A stretch of 64,000 bases of DNA from Rufibacter sp. XAAS-G3-1 (GTDB lineage: Bacteria; Bacteroidota; Bacteroidia; Cytophagales; Hymenobacteraceae). The stretch lies in contig NZ_JABFAM010000017.1 in assembly GCF_013623775.1 (NCBI RefSeq), positions 54,131 to 118,130 on the forward strand. The letters are read 5' to 3'. The notes under the pieces are model-generated. The model was not told where the DNA came from, ran no database searches, and worked only from the letters and a program-made list of their open reading frames with translations. Made by a program: the position numbers and the translations under genes. Each line of letters starts with the position of its first letter. Within the stretch, counting starts at the first letter, position 1. Shown one piece after another: positions 1 through 9,304 of this stretch.

Positions 1-25
1 CTCCTGTCTTGAGGATAACCAGTAC

Positions 26-1423
26 TTATACTCTGCTCATTCTGATAGGCATCACCTTGCCTTTTTTGCGGCTCTCTTCGGCCATGAAGCCCATGATGTG
101 GCTTTCAATGGATTCATCAATGGTGGAAGTAAGCACCTTTGCGTTCTGCTGGGCTACGGCCTGCACAAAGTCCTTTACCAGAAGCCAATCGCCGCCGCCG
201 TGGCCGCTGTTCTTGTACCCTTCCACGTCTTCCGCCTTCGGCACGAACGTAGTGGATTTACGCGTCCGGAAATCGGTCACCACTAACTCGGTCATGTCAC
301 CTACCATATCGCCCATGGAACCCATGATGCGGGTACGGCGGTCATGGTAAGAGGTGAAGGCTTCCATGGAGAAGTTGGCGGTCACGCTGTCGTCAAACAT
401 GATGCTGGTGATGTAGTGGTCTGGCTGGTCATTTTCCATGCGGTACACGCACCGTCCGTAGTTGGTGGTTTTTAGCCGCTCCATGATCACTTCGCTGTGC
501 TTTGATTTATCAGCAGGCAAATCCAGGACTTTGGTCCGGCTACGTCTATCATGGTACTCTTTGATGGCCGAGTAAGGGCACTCCCGCTCCACCTTGCAGC
601 CGTCGGTGCAACGGGCGGTACTACCCGCCGGCGCATTCTCTTTCCGGAACCACTTCAGGTCGCCCATGGCCACTATCTGCTTGCTGGGCTTGTTGATCAC
701 CCACTTGATGATGTCCAGGTCATGGCACGATTTTGCCAAAATGATAGGCGTGGTTTCTTTGGAGTTGTGCCAGTTACCGCGCACGTAGGAGTGCGCCATG
801 TGGGTGTGCTCAATGGGCTCGAAGTGCTGCACGCTGATCACCTCACCAATGGCCCCCTGCGCCACCAGTTCCTTCATTTTCACGAAGTAAGGGGCGTACC
901 GTAACACATGACAGACGGCTACAATCCTATTGGTTTTATGGGCCAGTTCTAGAATGTCGCGGCACTCTTTCTCCGTAGGCGCAATGGGTTTTTCCAGGAG
1001 GATGTCATAGCCCATGGACAAGGCTTTCATGCAGGGCTCATAGTGCATGTAATCTGGGGTGGAGATCACGATGGCATCGGCAAACTTGGGTCGGTCAAAC
1101 ACCCGTTCCCAGGTATCAAAGCGGTTTTCAGCGGGGATGGAATGGGTGGTGGCGTACAGATCATTCCGGAATTTCACCGGCTCGGCTACCCCTACAATCT
1201 TGAACTGATCCGGAAACTTAGCCGCGAAATTTCCATACACCGTCCCCCGGTTACCGGCCCCCAAGGTGATCGCCGTCACGGGCTTCGCCAGCGGAACGTG
1301 CAAGGGGTTTGCGGGTATCTTGTACCCATACTTGTTCTCGCCCAGGTTCGCCAGCACATCGGTACTGATGACGGCCGCCCCAATGCTAAGGCCTAATGAT
1401 TTGATTACGTTTCTCCGGTTCAT
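26..1423 (-). CDS. Gfo/Idh/MocA family NAD(P)-dependent oxidoreductase, Tat-exported
   Basis: A 465-residue oxidoreductase. The N-terminal Rossmann segment has GAGNRG for dinucleotide binding, followed by ISTPDYMHY and the family's EKP motif (LLEKPIAP). The C-terminal half is the substrate domain and contains a cysteine cluster (CTDGCKVEREC). I place the start at 1423 rather than at the upstream ATG at 1510, because it then begins MNRRNVIKSLG, a twin-arginine-like signal, which suggests folding with cofactor before export. Some members of this superfamily are NAD-dependent glycosidases (GH109). The position downstream of two GH89 genes makes a role in amino-sugar glycan breakdown plausible, but the substrate cannot be read from sequence. 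Probably the last gene of the minus-strand GH89 group. Confidence 0.85.
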   Translation of the reverse strand: MNRRNVIKSLGLSIGAAVISTDVLANLGENKYGYKIPANPLHVPLAKPVTAITLGAGNRGTVYGNFAAKFPDQFKIVGVAEPVKFRNDLYATTHSIPAENRFDTWERVFDRPKFADAIVISTPDYMHYEPCMKALSMGYDILLEKPIAPTEKECRDILELAHKTNRIVAVCHVLRYAPYFVKMKELVAQGAIGEVISVQHFEPIEHTHMAHSYVRGNWHNSKETTPIILAKSCHDLDIIKWVINKPSKQIVAMGDLKWFRKENAPAGSTARCTDGCKVERECPYSAIKEYHDRRSRTKVLDLPADKSKHSEVIMERLKTTNYGRCVYRMENDQPDHYITSIMFDDSVTANFSMEAFTSYHDRRTRIMGSMGDMVGDMTELVVTDFRTRKSTTFVPKAEDVEGYKNSGHGGGDWLLVKDFVQAVAQQNAKVLTSTIDESIESHIMGFMAEESRKKGKVMPIRMSRV

Positions 1424-1546
1424 GGTCACAGATTTTAGGAGTGCTTTAACAAAAATTTTATGTTGCTTCTTCTTGAAGCTGTTTAGAGTTTCAGAATTTC
1501 CCTGGCGCAAGCATCCGCTGATACCAGTGTTGGTAGTTCAATTTCC

Positions 1547-1584
1547 CGTTTCGGGCCTGTTTACCCGCAAACAGGCCCGAAACG
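1547..1584. repeat. R1 palindrome, perfect 16-bp arms
   Basis: CGTTTCGGGCCTGTTT is followed by a 6-nt loop and its exact complement. It starts 37 bp past the stop of the upstream GH89 gene (minus strand). It is a member of the R1 family, the gene-end palindromes found throughout this window, and could act as a terminator or an mRNA 3'-end stabiliser. Confidence 0.85.
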
Positions 1585-1621
1585 CAGCTTCCTTGCCAAG
1601 GCGCCGCTTGCCCCCAGCAGA

Positions 1622-3913
1622 TCACTGGGCTTTGTAACTGCTTTTGATGGTTTGGTTGTACTTGCGGTACATCTCCTGGGCAACGGGCACAGAACTGCCC
1701 GCTGTTTTGTCTGGGTATGCCTCAGAGCTGTTTACCCATTGCCATTCCCAGTTCTTTATCTTTTCATCAAACACTTTCTGGTTTATTTCCTGGCCTTTCG
1801 CCATTTGGGCGGTGACATAGTCAAAGTACTGCTGCCAGCGCTTTTTGTAGTAGCCGTTCAGCAACCCAGACCACTGCCGGTTGGCGTACTCCCGCAGTTT
1901 GCTGTCTTTGTCGCCCCAGAGGGTGATGAGGTTGCGGGCATTCATTTCGTAGAGCTTTTTCTCGTCACTGGTGGTGCCCCAGCTTTTAGCAGAGTTCAAC
2001 CACCGGCCCAGCAGAAAATCTTCTTGGGTAGCCAGCAGTCTGTCCATGTCTTCTATCAACGAGATGAACTCGGCGCTGTGCTTTTTGAAGGCGGCCAGGT
2101 CTTTTTTCTGGTAGTCCTGCGCAAACTGCTGTTGTACCTGGGTCGCGTAATTTGCCAGCACCTGACGGGTCAAGTCTACGATATCGAATTGATACCCTTC
2201 ACTGGCTTGGAGGTCATTAGAAGCGGCCATCAGGTTGTCCCAGGCATTCACCAGTTCCAGCGGCTCGTAGGTGAAATTGGTGGTGACACCCCCGGTGTTT
2301 CGGCTGAAGGTTGGCCTACCGGCCACTATGGATTCTGGCCCTCCGGAAGTAACGCTGTCGGCGTAGACGGTGCGCCGCAGAATCTCCAAGGCCTTGTTGG
2401 CGGCGGCGTTTTCCTTCCCGTAGCGGCGTCTGGTGTAGCCCTGCAGCCAAGACGTGAGTTCGATGGGCGTGTCGCGCCAGGCGTTCTCCATCATGAGCTC
2501 GTACATGACCGGATTCTGCTCAATGGCCTCGGGTGTTAAGCCGATGCCGGTCAGTTTCCCTTTTTGGGCATGATGAAGCGCTTTGGCCGGTTCTGTGGCT
2601 ACCCTGTCCATGAGGCCATACATGTTCACGTTGCCGCCAAAATTGTGCAGCATGTTCCAGATCCAGGGTTTTCCGTAGTAGGCCTCGGTTTTCTGCCACA
2701 TGGGGTTTTTCTCGCTCCAGAGATCCAGGATGATCATCTTGTCATCTGGCACGGCGTTGAGCATGGCCTGAATCTGGGGTGTTTTCCAGAAATCACGGCT
2801 AAAGTGAAACAGCCAGCCCTGCATGATCCAGGTGGCCTTGGGGTCGGCGGCGGCCATGGACTGGTACACTTTCTGGCTGATGTTGTTGAGGAAAGTAGAG
2901 TCGCTGGAAGGAGGCCGGTTCTCGTTGAAGGTATCTGAGGTGTACAAATGATCGGTGCCGAAGGCCTTGATTTCCTCCTCAATGAATTTCTTGCCTATCT
3001 CCACAAACATTGGGTCATCGGGGTCCAACAGAAAGACATCGGGGAACATCTCATCCCAATTGGTTTTCTTCAGGTTGGCCTGCGGGAACTTGTCTTTGAA
3101 GGCCGGGGGCACGTGGCCGGTGAAAGCGGGCAAGATGGGCGTCATGCCCAGTCCCCGTTCCCTTTCCAGAATCTGTTTTTGCAGGGCCTCGTGGCTGTCC
3201 ATCCAGGAGACTGGAAGGGGGCCTCCCCAGGCATCCAGGTTCCCCATCCAGAACCACGCGAAATAGGCGGGGCCGCTGAAGAAGCTCTCCAGGTCTTTGT
3301 CTGTGAGGCCCATGCTTTTGTAGACCCGCCGGTGGATGGCGTTCTGGCCCGTGAGCGCCAGCGGCATGTTGATCCCGTTCATGGCCATCCAGTCAATCTC
3401 CCACTGCCAACGCTCCCAATCCCACCAGCTCATGGTGTAGTTGAAGGTGCAGTAGTTCAGGTAATAGCGGTACTTGTAAGGGCTTACATTCCTTACTTTC
3501 TGCGGCACCGCCGGAAGCTGCTGGGGGAGGTTGAGGTTGCTGCCGTTCCAGGTGATGCTGCTGTGGGTGTAGTATTTGAGGTAATGGTTGAGGGCACTGG
3601 CAATGGAGACGCCGTTGTTGCCGCGCAAGATGATTTTGCCGTTGCTGCTTTCCACCTCAAACACATCTTTGCCTTCCTCCTGCGGGATGAATTCGGCCAC
3701 AAAATGAGATGCGTGCGTGGGTACCACCCGTTTGATAAGGTCATACACCGGTTTGGTGCTGGCATCAGTATTGAGCGTCGCGGAGGTTTTGGAAGCGGCT
3801 TCAGAAGAGGTGTTACTGCTGGTATTCTTCCGGGCACAGGCCGAGGAGAACAGGATCAATAGCAGTACTATTGATCTTGCCCCCTGCATTTTATAGCTTC
3901 GTTTTAACTTCAT
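1622..3913 (-). CDS. Alpha-N-acetylglucosaminidase (GH89), lipoprotein
   Basis: A 763-residue GH89 enzyme (NAGLU family), which removes terminal alpha-linked GlcNAc. The N-terminus is a lipoprotein signal with lipobox SSAC near residue 26, implying membrane anchoring. GH89 landmarks are WDWERWQWEIDWMAMNGINM around 164-183 and SDTFNEN with the presumed catalytic Glu near 331. The segment GLTPEAIEQNP around 455-465 aligns with the second catalytic Glu region of human NAGLU. It shares architecture with the GH89 gene immediately upstream (54-bp gap), so the two look like a tandem duplication that has since diverged. An alternative start at residue 9 would still give a lipoprotein. Confidence 0.93.
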   Translation of the reverse strand: MKLKRSYKMQGARSIVLLLILFSSACARKNTSSNTSSEAASKTSATLNTDASTKPVYDLIKRVVPTHASHFVAEFIPQEEGKDVFEVESSNGKIILRGNNGVSIASALNHYLKYYTHSSITWNGSNLNLPQQLPAVPQKVRNVSPYKYRYYLNYCTFNYTMSWWDWERWQWEIDWMAMNGINMPLALTGQNAIHRRVYKSMGLTDKDLESFFSGPAYFAWFWMGNLDAWGGPLPVSWMDSHEALQKQILERERGLGMTPILPAFTGHVPPAFKDKFPQANLKKTNWDEMFPDVFLLDPDDPMFVEIGKKFIEEEIKAFGTDHLYTSDTFNENRPPSSDSTFLNNISQKVYQSMAAADPKATWIMQGWLFHFSRDFWKTPQIQAMLNAVPDDKMIILDLWSEKNPMWQKTEAYYGKPWIWNMLHNFGGNVNMYGLMDRVATEPAKALHHAQKGKLTGIGLTPEAIEQNPVMYELMMENAWRDTPIELTSWLQGYTRRRYGKENAAANKALEILRRTVYADSVTSGGPESIVAGRPTFSRNTGGVTTNFTYEPLELVNAWDNLMAASNDLQASEGYQFDIVDLTRQVLANYATQVQQQFAQDYQKKDLAAFKKHSAEFISLIEDMDRLLATQEDFLLGRWLNSAKSWGTTSDEKKLYEMNARNLITLWGDKDSKLREYANRQWSGLLNGYYKKRWQQYFDYVTAQMAKGQEINQKVFDEKIKNWEWQWVNSSEAYPDKTAGSSVPVAQEMYRKYNQTIKSSYKAQ

Positions 3914-3967
3914 TTTAAGAAAATTAGGGCAGAAACACCTCTTGGATACACAGAAGAGGTTTTGGCC

Positions 3968-6166
3968 TTAGTTTTTGCTGTATCTGCGTACCAGTTCTTT
4001 CGCTTTGGCCAGAGGATCTTCAAACGGGGTTACTTTGGGTACCCCGGGCTTTTTGATCCAGGCTTCTTCCCAGGCATCAATATTGGGGTTGGCCTCAAAT
4101 AAATGCTGCCTCATGCGCGGGATGTAGTAATCCTGGATGAGGCCGCTCCAGATTCTGGCGGCGTAATCCTCGTTGACTCCGCCCCAGGTGGTGATCAGGC
4201 GTTTGGCGTTGGCTTCATAGTAGTCTTTCTGCTGGGTGGTTTTTCCGTGCGACCGGGCGAAATCTACCCATGGCTGCAGGCGGTTGGTGGGGTGCGATTC
4301 CAACAACCGATCCATGTCCTGTAAGATGCGGATGGCCTTCTCTCCCGCGGCTTTGGTGGCGGCGGTGTTCTTGGCCGCTTTCGCATCCAGGGCCTGTTTG
4401 TAAGACTCATCCGCCTTGATGCCCAGGTAGTGGATGGCTAATTCGATGGCATCGTTCCGGTACAGTTCACTGCCTTTGAGTTCTTCTGAGACCGCCAGGA
4501 AGTTCTCAATGCCCTGCAGGAAAACGGGGTCTGAGTTCACGACGCCTTTCCGGCGGGTATCGGGTACCACCAACTGCCACACAAACCTGGGGTAAGGCGA
4601 GAAGCTGTTGTACACCGATTTGCGGAGTTGCTCCCAGGCGGTTTGCATCTTCTCTGGATAGGCACCGTACCGGGCCCGGCTGTATTCCTTCATCCATTGG
4701 TCTAGGTTGATTTCTTTGTGCGCCCAACCCATGTCGGCGAGCAGTTCATAGACTACTTCGTTGTTTTCAATCCCCTCAGGCGCAGAGCCAAACCCCACCA
4801 GATTTTTGCTGTACGGCGAATTCAAGGCTTCAATGGCCCCCGAAGCGTACATGGAAAGCACACCCGTATAAGGGGTTTTGCCGCCAAAGTTGGGTACGTA
4901 GCTGTACACCCATTTCTTGCCGTAAAACCCTTCGTGCTCCTTCCAGACCATGGGAATTTTCCAGACCAGGTCTGGGTACTCATTGGCCAAATCCAGGATC
5001 ATCATCTTGTCATCGGGCACCCGGGACATCATGGCGCTCAAGGTCTTTTTGTCCCAGAATTCGTGCTGCCACCCGAACGTCCAGCCCTGGGTTACCCAAA
5101 TGGCGTCTGGGTTCCCGGCTTTAATGGAGTTGTAGATGGATTCCCCGTAACCAGCCAGCAGTTCATACTTCGCCTCCGGATCGTCTTTGGGAACGGGCAC
5201 GTCCATTTCATTGAAGCTGTCTGAGAGGTACAGCTTGTGCTTCCCGAACTCCTTCTCCCATTCCTCTACAAACAGCTTCCCTATTTTCTCAAAGAAGGGG
5301 GAATCCGGTGCCAACACGTAGGCATTGTAGTCTTCTGAGAAACCGCCCCATTTCAGTACATTCACTTTCAGCTCGGGGTGTTTCTTTTTGAAGCCTTCGG
5401 GCACAAAGCCCGCAAAGGCCGGGGCGATGGGCTCAAAGCCGAGTTCCCGCATGCGGCCCAGAATCTGGTGCTGCAATTTCAACTGACCTTCGTGCCAGCC
5501 TTCGGGGATGGGGCCGTCCCATTTGTTGATGTTGCCCATGCGGTGCCAAGGCAAGTGCGCCGGGCCGGTGAAAAACTCCCCTATCTCCTCGTTGCTCAAG
5601 CCCAGCTTTTTCCAGACCCTTTCGGCAATGGCCTCGCTGCCCACCACGGCCAGGGGCATGTTCACCCCGTGCAGGGCCATCCAGTCAATTTCCTTTTGCC
5701 AGCGTTCCCAGTCCCAATAAGGCGTGGTGTAGCCGTAAGTAACCACGTTCAGAAAATAGCGGTATTTATAAGGCGTGGTTACCCGCTCTTTGGCGTAATC
5801 TGGCCATTGGGTTGGCAGGTTCAGGTGGTTGCCGCTCCAGCTCACCATGCTGTTGGTTCCTTTTTTCAGGTATTGGTAGAAACCGTAGGTGAGCGCCACG
5901 GAGCTGTTGCCCCGCACAGTCAGTTTCCCGTTTTTCGCTTCTATCTCATACGTCTCCAGGCTGTCTGCAGAAGCAGGCAACAACTCCAGGTTGATGTCCT
6001 GCGCCCTGTCTCCTATGAGGCGCTGCATCACGCCCCGGGCAGCGACGATGGCTTTATCTTTGGTTTTGACCGTGGTTTCCGCCACCCTTGATTTCGTAGA
6101 GGAGTTGGTACATGAAAGAATACCGAAGAAGAGCAGAATAAGTAAGTATCTATAATTATTGCGCAT
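3968..6166 (-). CDS. Alpha-N-acetylglucosaminidase (GH89), second paralogue, lipoprotein
   Basis: A 732-residue GH89 protein with lipobox LSCT near residue 19. It keeps WDWERWQKEIDWMALHGVNM, LSDSFNEMD (first catalytic Glu region) and GSAPEGIENNEVVYEL (second catalytic Glu region). The last is closer to the animal NAGLU consensus than the same segment of its neighbour. The two copies may differ in aglycone specificity. The gene lies downstream of a ROK regulator and is probably co-transcribed with the next GH89 gene. The substrate is likely an alpha-GlcNAc-capped glycan, which is inferred from the family. Confidence 0.93.
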   Translation of the reverse strand: MRNNYRYLLILLFFGILSCTNSSTKSRVAETTVKTKDKAIVAARGVMQRLIGDRAQDINLELLPASADSLETYEIEAKNGKLTVRGNSSVALTYGFYQYLKKGTNSMVSWSGNHLNLPTQWPDYAKERVTTPYKYRYFLNVVTYGYTTPYWDWERWQKEIDWMALHGVNMPLAVVGSEAIAERVWKKLGLSNEEIGEFFTGPAHLPWHRMGNINKWDGPIPEGWHEGQLKLQHQILGRMRELGFEPIAPAFAGFVPEGFKKKHPELKVNVLKWGGFSEDYNAYVLAPDSPFFEKIGKLFVEEWEKEFGKHKLYLSDSFNEMDVPVPKDDPEAKYELLAGYGESIYNSIKAGNPDAIWVTQGWTFGWQHEFWDKKTLSAMMSRVPDDKMMILDLANEYPDLVWKIPMVWKEHEGFYGKKWVYSYVPNFGGKTPYTGVLSMYASGAIEALNSPYSKNLVGFGSAPEGIENNEVVYELLADMGWAHKEINLDQWMKEYSRARYGAYPEKMQTAWEQLRKSVYNSFSPYPRFVWQLVVPDTRRKGVVNSDPVFLQGIENFLAVSEELKGSELYRNDAIELAIHYLGIKADESYKQALDAKAAKNTAATKAAGEKAIRILQDMDRLLESHPTNRLQPWVDFARSHGKTTQQKDYYEANAKRLITTWGGVNEDYAARIWSGLIQDYYIPRMRQHLFEANPNIDAWEEAWIKKPGVPKVTPFEDPLAKAKELVRRYSKN

Positions 6167-6300
6167 GAGCTAGGATTTTCTTAAAACGGGTTATAATCGG
6201 GTATCAGGCTTATGTTCACCGGTTGTATGGCAGATGCACCTACCGGCAAATGGCCTGCGGCAATCTTGTTCAGGCTTTTGATTTAGAAGGAATTTTCAAC

Positions 6301-6344
6301 TTCTGTTTTGGCACCATTTTCACAAAAACAGGCGTAAAACAGAA
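6301..6344. repeat. R1-type palindrome, degenerate centre
   Basis: TTCTGTTTT pairs with AAAACAGAA across an imperfect centre. It begins 25 bp past the ROK gene stop on the minus strand. It is an outlying R1 member and a possible terminator. Confidence 0.6.
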
Positions 6345-6369
6345 GAATAGCTTATGTAGGGTAGTAGCT

Positions 6370-7626
6370 CTAATCATTGTTCTCTACATCAAGTACTCCT
6401 TCAAAGATGTTTTCCATGACCACCGCCACCGGCCCCATGATATCAGCCTCCAGCCCTAGGGTTGACAGTACAATCTCTGTTCTCTCCCTTAGCTGAGACA
6501 TGCAGTACTGATTGATGGATTGTTGAATGGGGGTGGTGATGTATTGTTTGGCCTCGGCCATGCGCCCGCCCAGGATGATGAGCTCAGGATTAAGCAACTG
6601 AATCAAAATAGAGATGCCTTTTCCCAGACTGATGCCCATTTCAGAGAGAATATTGATCGCGAACTGGTCGCCCAGGTTAGCGGCATCAATCACCAATTGG
6701 GGATTTATTTTCTCTATGTTCCCCCCAGAAAGTTCATTTAAGAGGGAGTACTGCCCCGACTGGATGCCCTCTTTGGCCATACGGGTTAAAGCAATTCCAG
6801 AGGCTACCGTCTCCAGGCAGCCACATTTGCCGCAATAACAAAGCGCGCCGTCATTCACCAGCGGAATATGCCCTATCTCTCCGGCAAAGCCCGTGAAACC
6901 GCTGTTCAATTTGCCATCGGTGAGAATACCCAGACCAATTCCCCAGTCCAGCTTCACTACCAGCACATTTTTCCGGCCTTGGGCCAGGCCGAACCGGTAT
7001 TCAGCCAAGGCGATGCTTTTGACATCGTTCTGGATGTACACGGGCTTATTGAATTTGTTAGACAAAAGCTTTTGCAACGACTCTGCCCCCGCCGGAGGAA
7101 GTAAATAAGAGTGATTACTGCCTTCTTTGGCGTCTACCAACCCCGGCATGCTAAGGCCAATGCCCAGTAGCTTTTCCCTATCTATTCCGGAGGCGGAAAT
7201 CAGGTCTTCGGCATATTCATACAGTTGCTCCAGAATGTTAATGTCTTTTGAAATCTGCACCGGGAAGACATGGGTACGGGTAATATTGTTGTTGTTGTTG
7301 TCAAAGATGGCCATTCTGGTTTTAAACCGGCCCAGGGCAATGCTTAAGACAAAAAGCGAATTGTCACGCAGCCCGTACAAATCTGGCTTTCTTCCGCCCT
7401 CAGACTTGCCTTGCCCCTGTTTCTCCACCAGTCCTTCCACTATAAGTTCTTTCAGCAACCCCATAGAGGTGGGGGAACTGATACGAAAGTCACTGCACAG
7501 CTCTGAATTGGTTTTAGGCCCCTGCACATACAATTCCCTGATAATCTTTAGTTTCTGATTGTATTTCTTTTTCTCAATAGTATTAAGGGTATCTAAATAG
7601 GCATCTACTTGAATTAAGGTACTCAT
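6370..7626 (-). CDS. ROK family transcriptional regulator
   Basis: A 418-residue ROK protein. Residues 1-80 form a winged-helix DNA-binding region (TNSELCSDFRISSPTSMGLL), so this is a regulator rather than a plain sugar kinase. The ROK domain follows, with GIGLSMPG, the sugar-binding GEIGHI and the zinc-binding cluster CYCGKCGCLE. NagC/Mlc-type relatives respond to amino sugars or glucose. Its position just upstream of two alpha-GlcNAc-ases suggests it senses GlcNAc or a derivative, which is inference. The first 40 bp upstream are AT-rich, but I found no convincing operator. Confidence 0.88.
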   Translation of the reverse strand: MSTLIQVDAYLDTLNTIEKKKYNQKLKIIRELYVQGPKTNSELCSDFRISSPTSMGLLKELIVEGLVEKQGQGKSEGGRKPDLYGLRDNSLFVLSIALGRFKTRMAIFDNNNNNITRTHVFPVQISKDINILEQLYEYAEDLISASGIDREKLLGIGLSMPGLVDAKEGSNHSYLLPPAGAESLQKLLSNKFNKPVYIQNDVKSIALAEYRFGLAQGRKNVLVVKLDWGIGLGILTDGKLNSGFTGFAGEIGHIPLVNDGALCYCGKCGCLETVASGIALTRMAKEGIQSGQYSLLNELSGGNIEKINPQLVIDAANLGDQFAINILSEMGISLGKGISILIQLLNPELIILGGRMAEAKQYITTPIQQSINQYCMSQLRERTEIVLSTLGLEADIMGPVAVVMENIFEGVLDVENND

Positions 7627-7936
7627 ATCTTTTTGTCAATGATTACTACACAAATAACAGTTTTTTTTCGGAATCTTCAAGCACTTATGCTATTTTTTTA
7701 TAAAAGTACCATTCCGCTCGTTTATCTCTTTCCTCAATCAATAGCTTGTATGCCCATCTGAATCAATTTACCCCCTACATCCTCCTGTGTAGCAGAAGCG
7801 CTTTCAGGAGTATTTCCTAAGAGAGGTAATGATAAGTTCTGTTTTTGGCCTGCTTTTACAAAAACAGCCGGTTTTCCACTGCGGCTAGCTCCCATTGTGA
7901 ATTCCTCCAGAAACAGGTACAACGCCCTAAACACAG
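7627..7936. other. Gene-free spacer between ROK and GntP genes
   Basis: This 310-bp stretch has an AT-rich part next to the ROK start, likely its promoter, and a degenerate R1-like palindrome around 7840-7870. A 73-codon minus-strand frame at 7734-7955 overlaps the GntP 3' end and runs through the palindrome. I do not consider it a gene. Confidence 0.5.
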
Positions 7937-9295
7937 CTACACCAGCACCCACCACAAAAGCATAGTAACCAGAATGGCCGTGACGCCCTGTACCAAAGTT
8001 GCCATGGTGTGGGCCTTGTAGGCATCTGTTATTTTAATGCCGCTGAACTGCGTGACCACCCAGAAGTAACTATCGTTCACGTGGCTTACCGCCATTGCCC
8101 CCGCCCCAATGGCCATTACCACCAGTGACAAAGGAACCGCCCCTTCAATGCCGGCCTGCGGAAGCGTGGGGGCGATAAGGGCCGAGGTAATGACTAAGGC
8201 AGCGGTAGACGAGCCCTGCGCGGTTTTTAGGGCAGCCGCAATCAGGAAAGGAATCAGAAGCAGTAAAGGGCCGTGCATGGCTTCACCCTGGGCAAAGCCC
8301 TTGATCATGTCTGCGATGGGAGTAGCTTTGATCACCGCACCAAAGGCGCCACCTGCCCCCGTGAGCAAGAGAATGGCGGCGGCATCTTTCAGTCCTTCGC
8401 CCACCCACCCGGTCAAGGTTTCTTCGTTCCACTTGGGGAGCAGGGCAAAGGCCGCGAACACGCCTATCAGCAATGCCACTACCGGAGTCCCAACAAAGAG
8501 CATAACCTCGGCGGCCGCGCCTGCCCACTGCTGGTAGCTGACCATGGAACCGGCCCCTATCAGTACAATTGGCAAAAAGATGGGGGTAAACGATTTTAAG
8601 GTAGAAGGGATTTGCCCAAACTCCTTCACGATCTCGTCATAACTGTATTTCACCTCCTGCTCTCCCTCCACCGGAATGTTCACCGCCACTTTGGTTGCCC
8701 ACAAGTACCCTGCCAGCGTAGTGGGGATGGACACCAAAAGCCCGATCAGGATGATGGTTCCCAAGTAACTACTGGCGCCTAGGTTACCGGCGGCGGCAAT
8801 GGGCCCCGGCGTAGGAGGCACCAGCGTATGGGTGGCATACAAGCCCGTAGCCAACGCAACTGACATAGAAGCCAGCGGAACCCGCGCTCTATGGGCCAGC
8901 GCTTTTTTCAGACTGCTTAAGATAACGTACCCCGAGTCACAGAAAACAGGGATGCTGACCAAAGCCCCTATCAAGGACATGCAAAGCTGGGGGCTTTTCT
9001 CACCCACCACCCGCAAGACCACTTCGGCCATTCTCAAGGCCGCCCCAGATTTCTCCAGAATCTTGCCTATGATGGTTCCAGCCACCACCACTATCCCAAT
9101 ATAGCCCATCAGGCCGCCAAAGCCGTCGTTCACCGCAGTCACTATGTCCAGCAGCGGCATCCGGGCGGCTATCCCCACCCCGAAGGCAGCGATGAGCAGC
9201 CCTAGAAATGGATGAAGCTTGAATTTGGCGGTGGCTAAAACAATGAATCCTACTCCCGCAAAAAGGATCAAATAAAGCAACGGGCCTTGTACCAT
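7937..9295 (-). CDS. GntP family gluconate/glycerate-type permease
   Basis: A 452-residue polytopic membrane protein with about 12 hydrophobic segments and GntP family signatures. These include the conserved THTLVPPTPGP segment, GSSTAALVITSALIAP and the C-terminal NDSYFWVVTQFSG. GntP proteins are proton symporters for gluconate and related sugar acids. The next gene upstream on the same strand is glycerate kinase, 9 bp away, so the likely cargo is glycerate or a sugar acid converted to it. The length is typical. Confidence 0.9.
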   Translation of the reverse strand: MVQGPLLYLILFAGVGFIVLATAKFKLHPFLGLLIAAFGVGIAARMPLLDIVTAVNDGFGGLMGYIGIVVVAGTIIGKILEKSGAALRMAEVVLRVVGEKSPQLCMSLIGALVSIPVFCDSGYVILSSLKKALAHRARVPLASMSVALATGLYATHTLVPPTPGPIAAAGNLGASSYLGTIILIGLLVSIPTTLAGYLWATKVAVNIPVEGEQEVKYSYDEIVKEFGQIPSTLKSFTPIFLPIVLIGAGSMVSYQQWAGAAAEVMLFVGTPVVALLIGVFAAFALLPKWNEETLTGWVGEGLKDAAAILLLTGAGGAFGAVIKATPIADMIKGFAQGEAMHGPLLLLIPFLIAAALKTAQGSSTAALVITSALIAPTLPQAGIEGAVPLSLVVMAIGAGAMAVSHVNDSYFWVVTQFSGIKITDAYKAHTMATLVQGVTAILVTMLLWWVLV

Positions 9296-9304
9296 GAAGT
9301 GTGT

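Noticed and set aside
7734..7955. 73-codon minus-strand frame between ROK and GntP genes
   Set aside because: It overlaps the GntP stop and crosses an R1-like palindrome; no recognisable protein.
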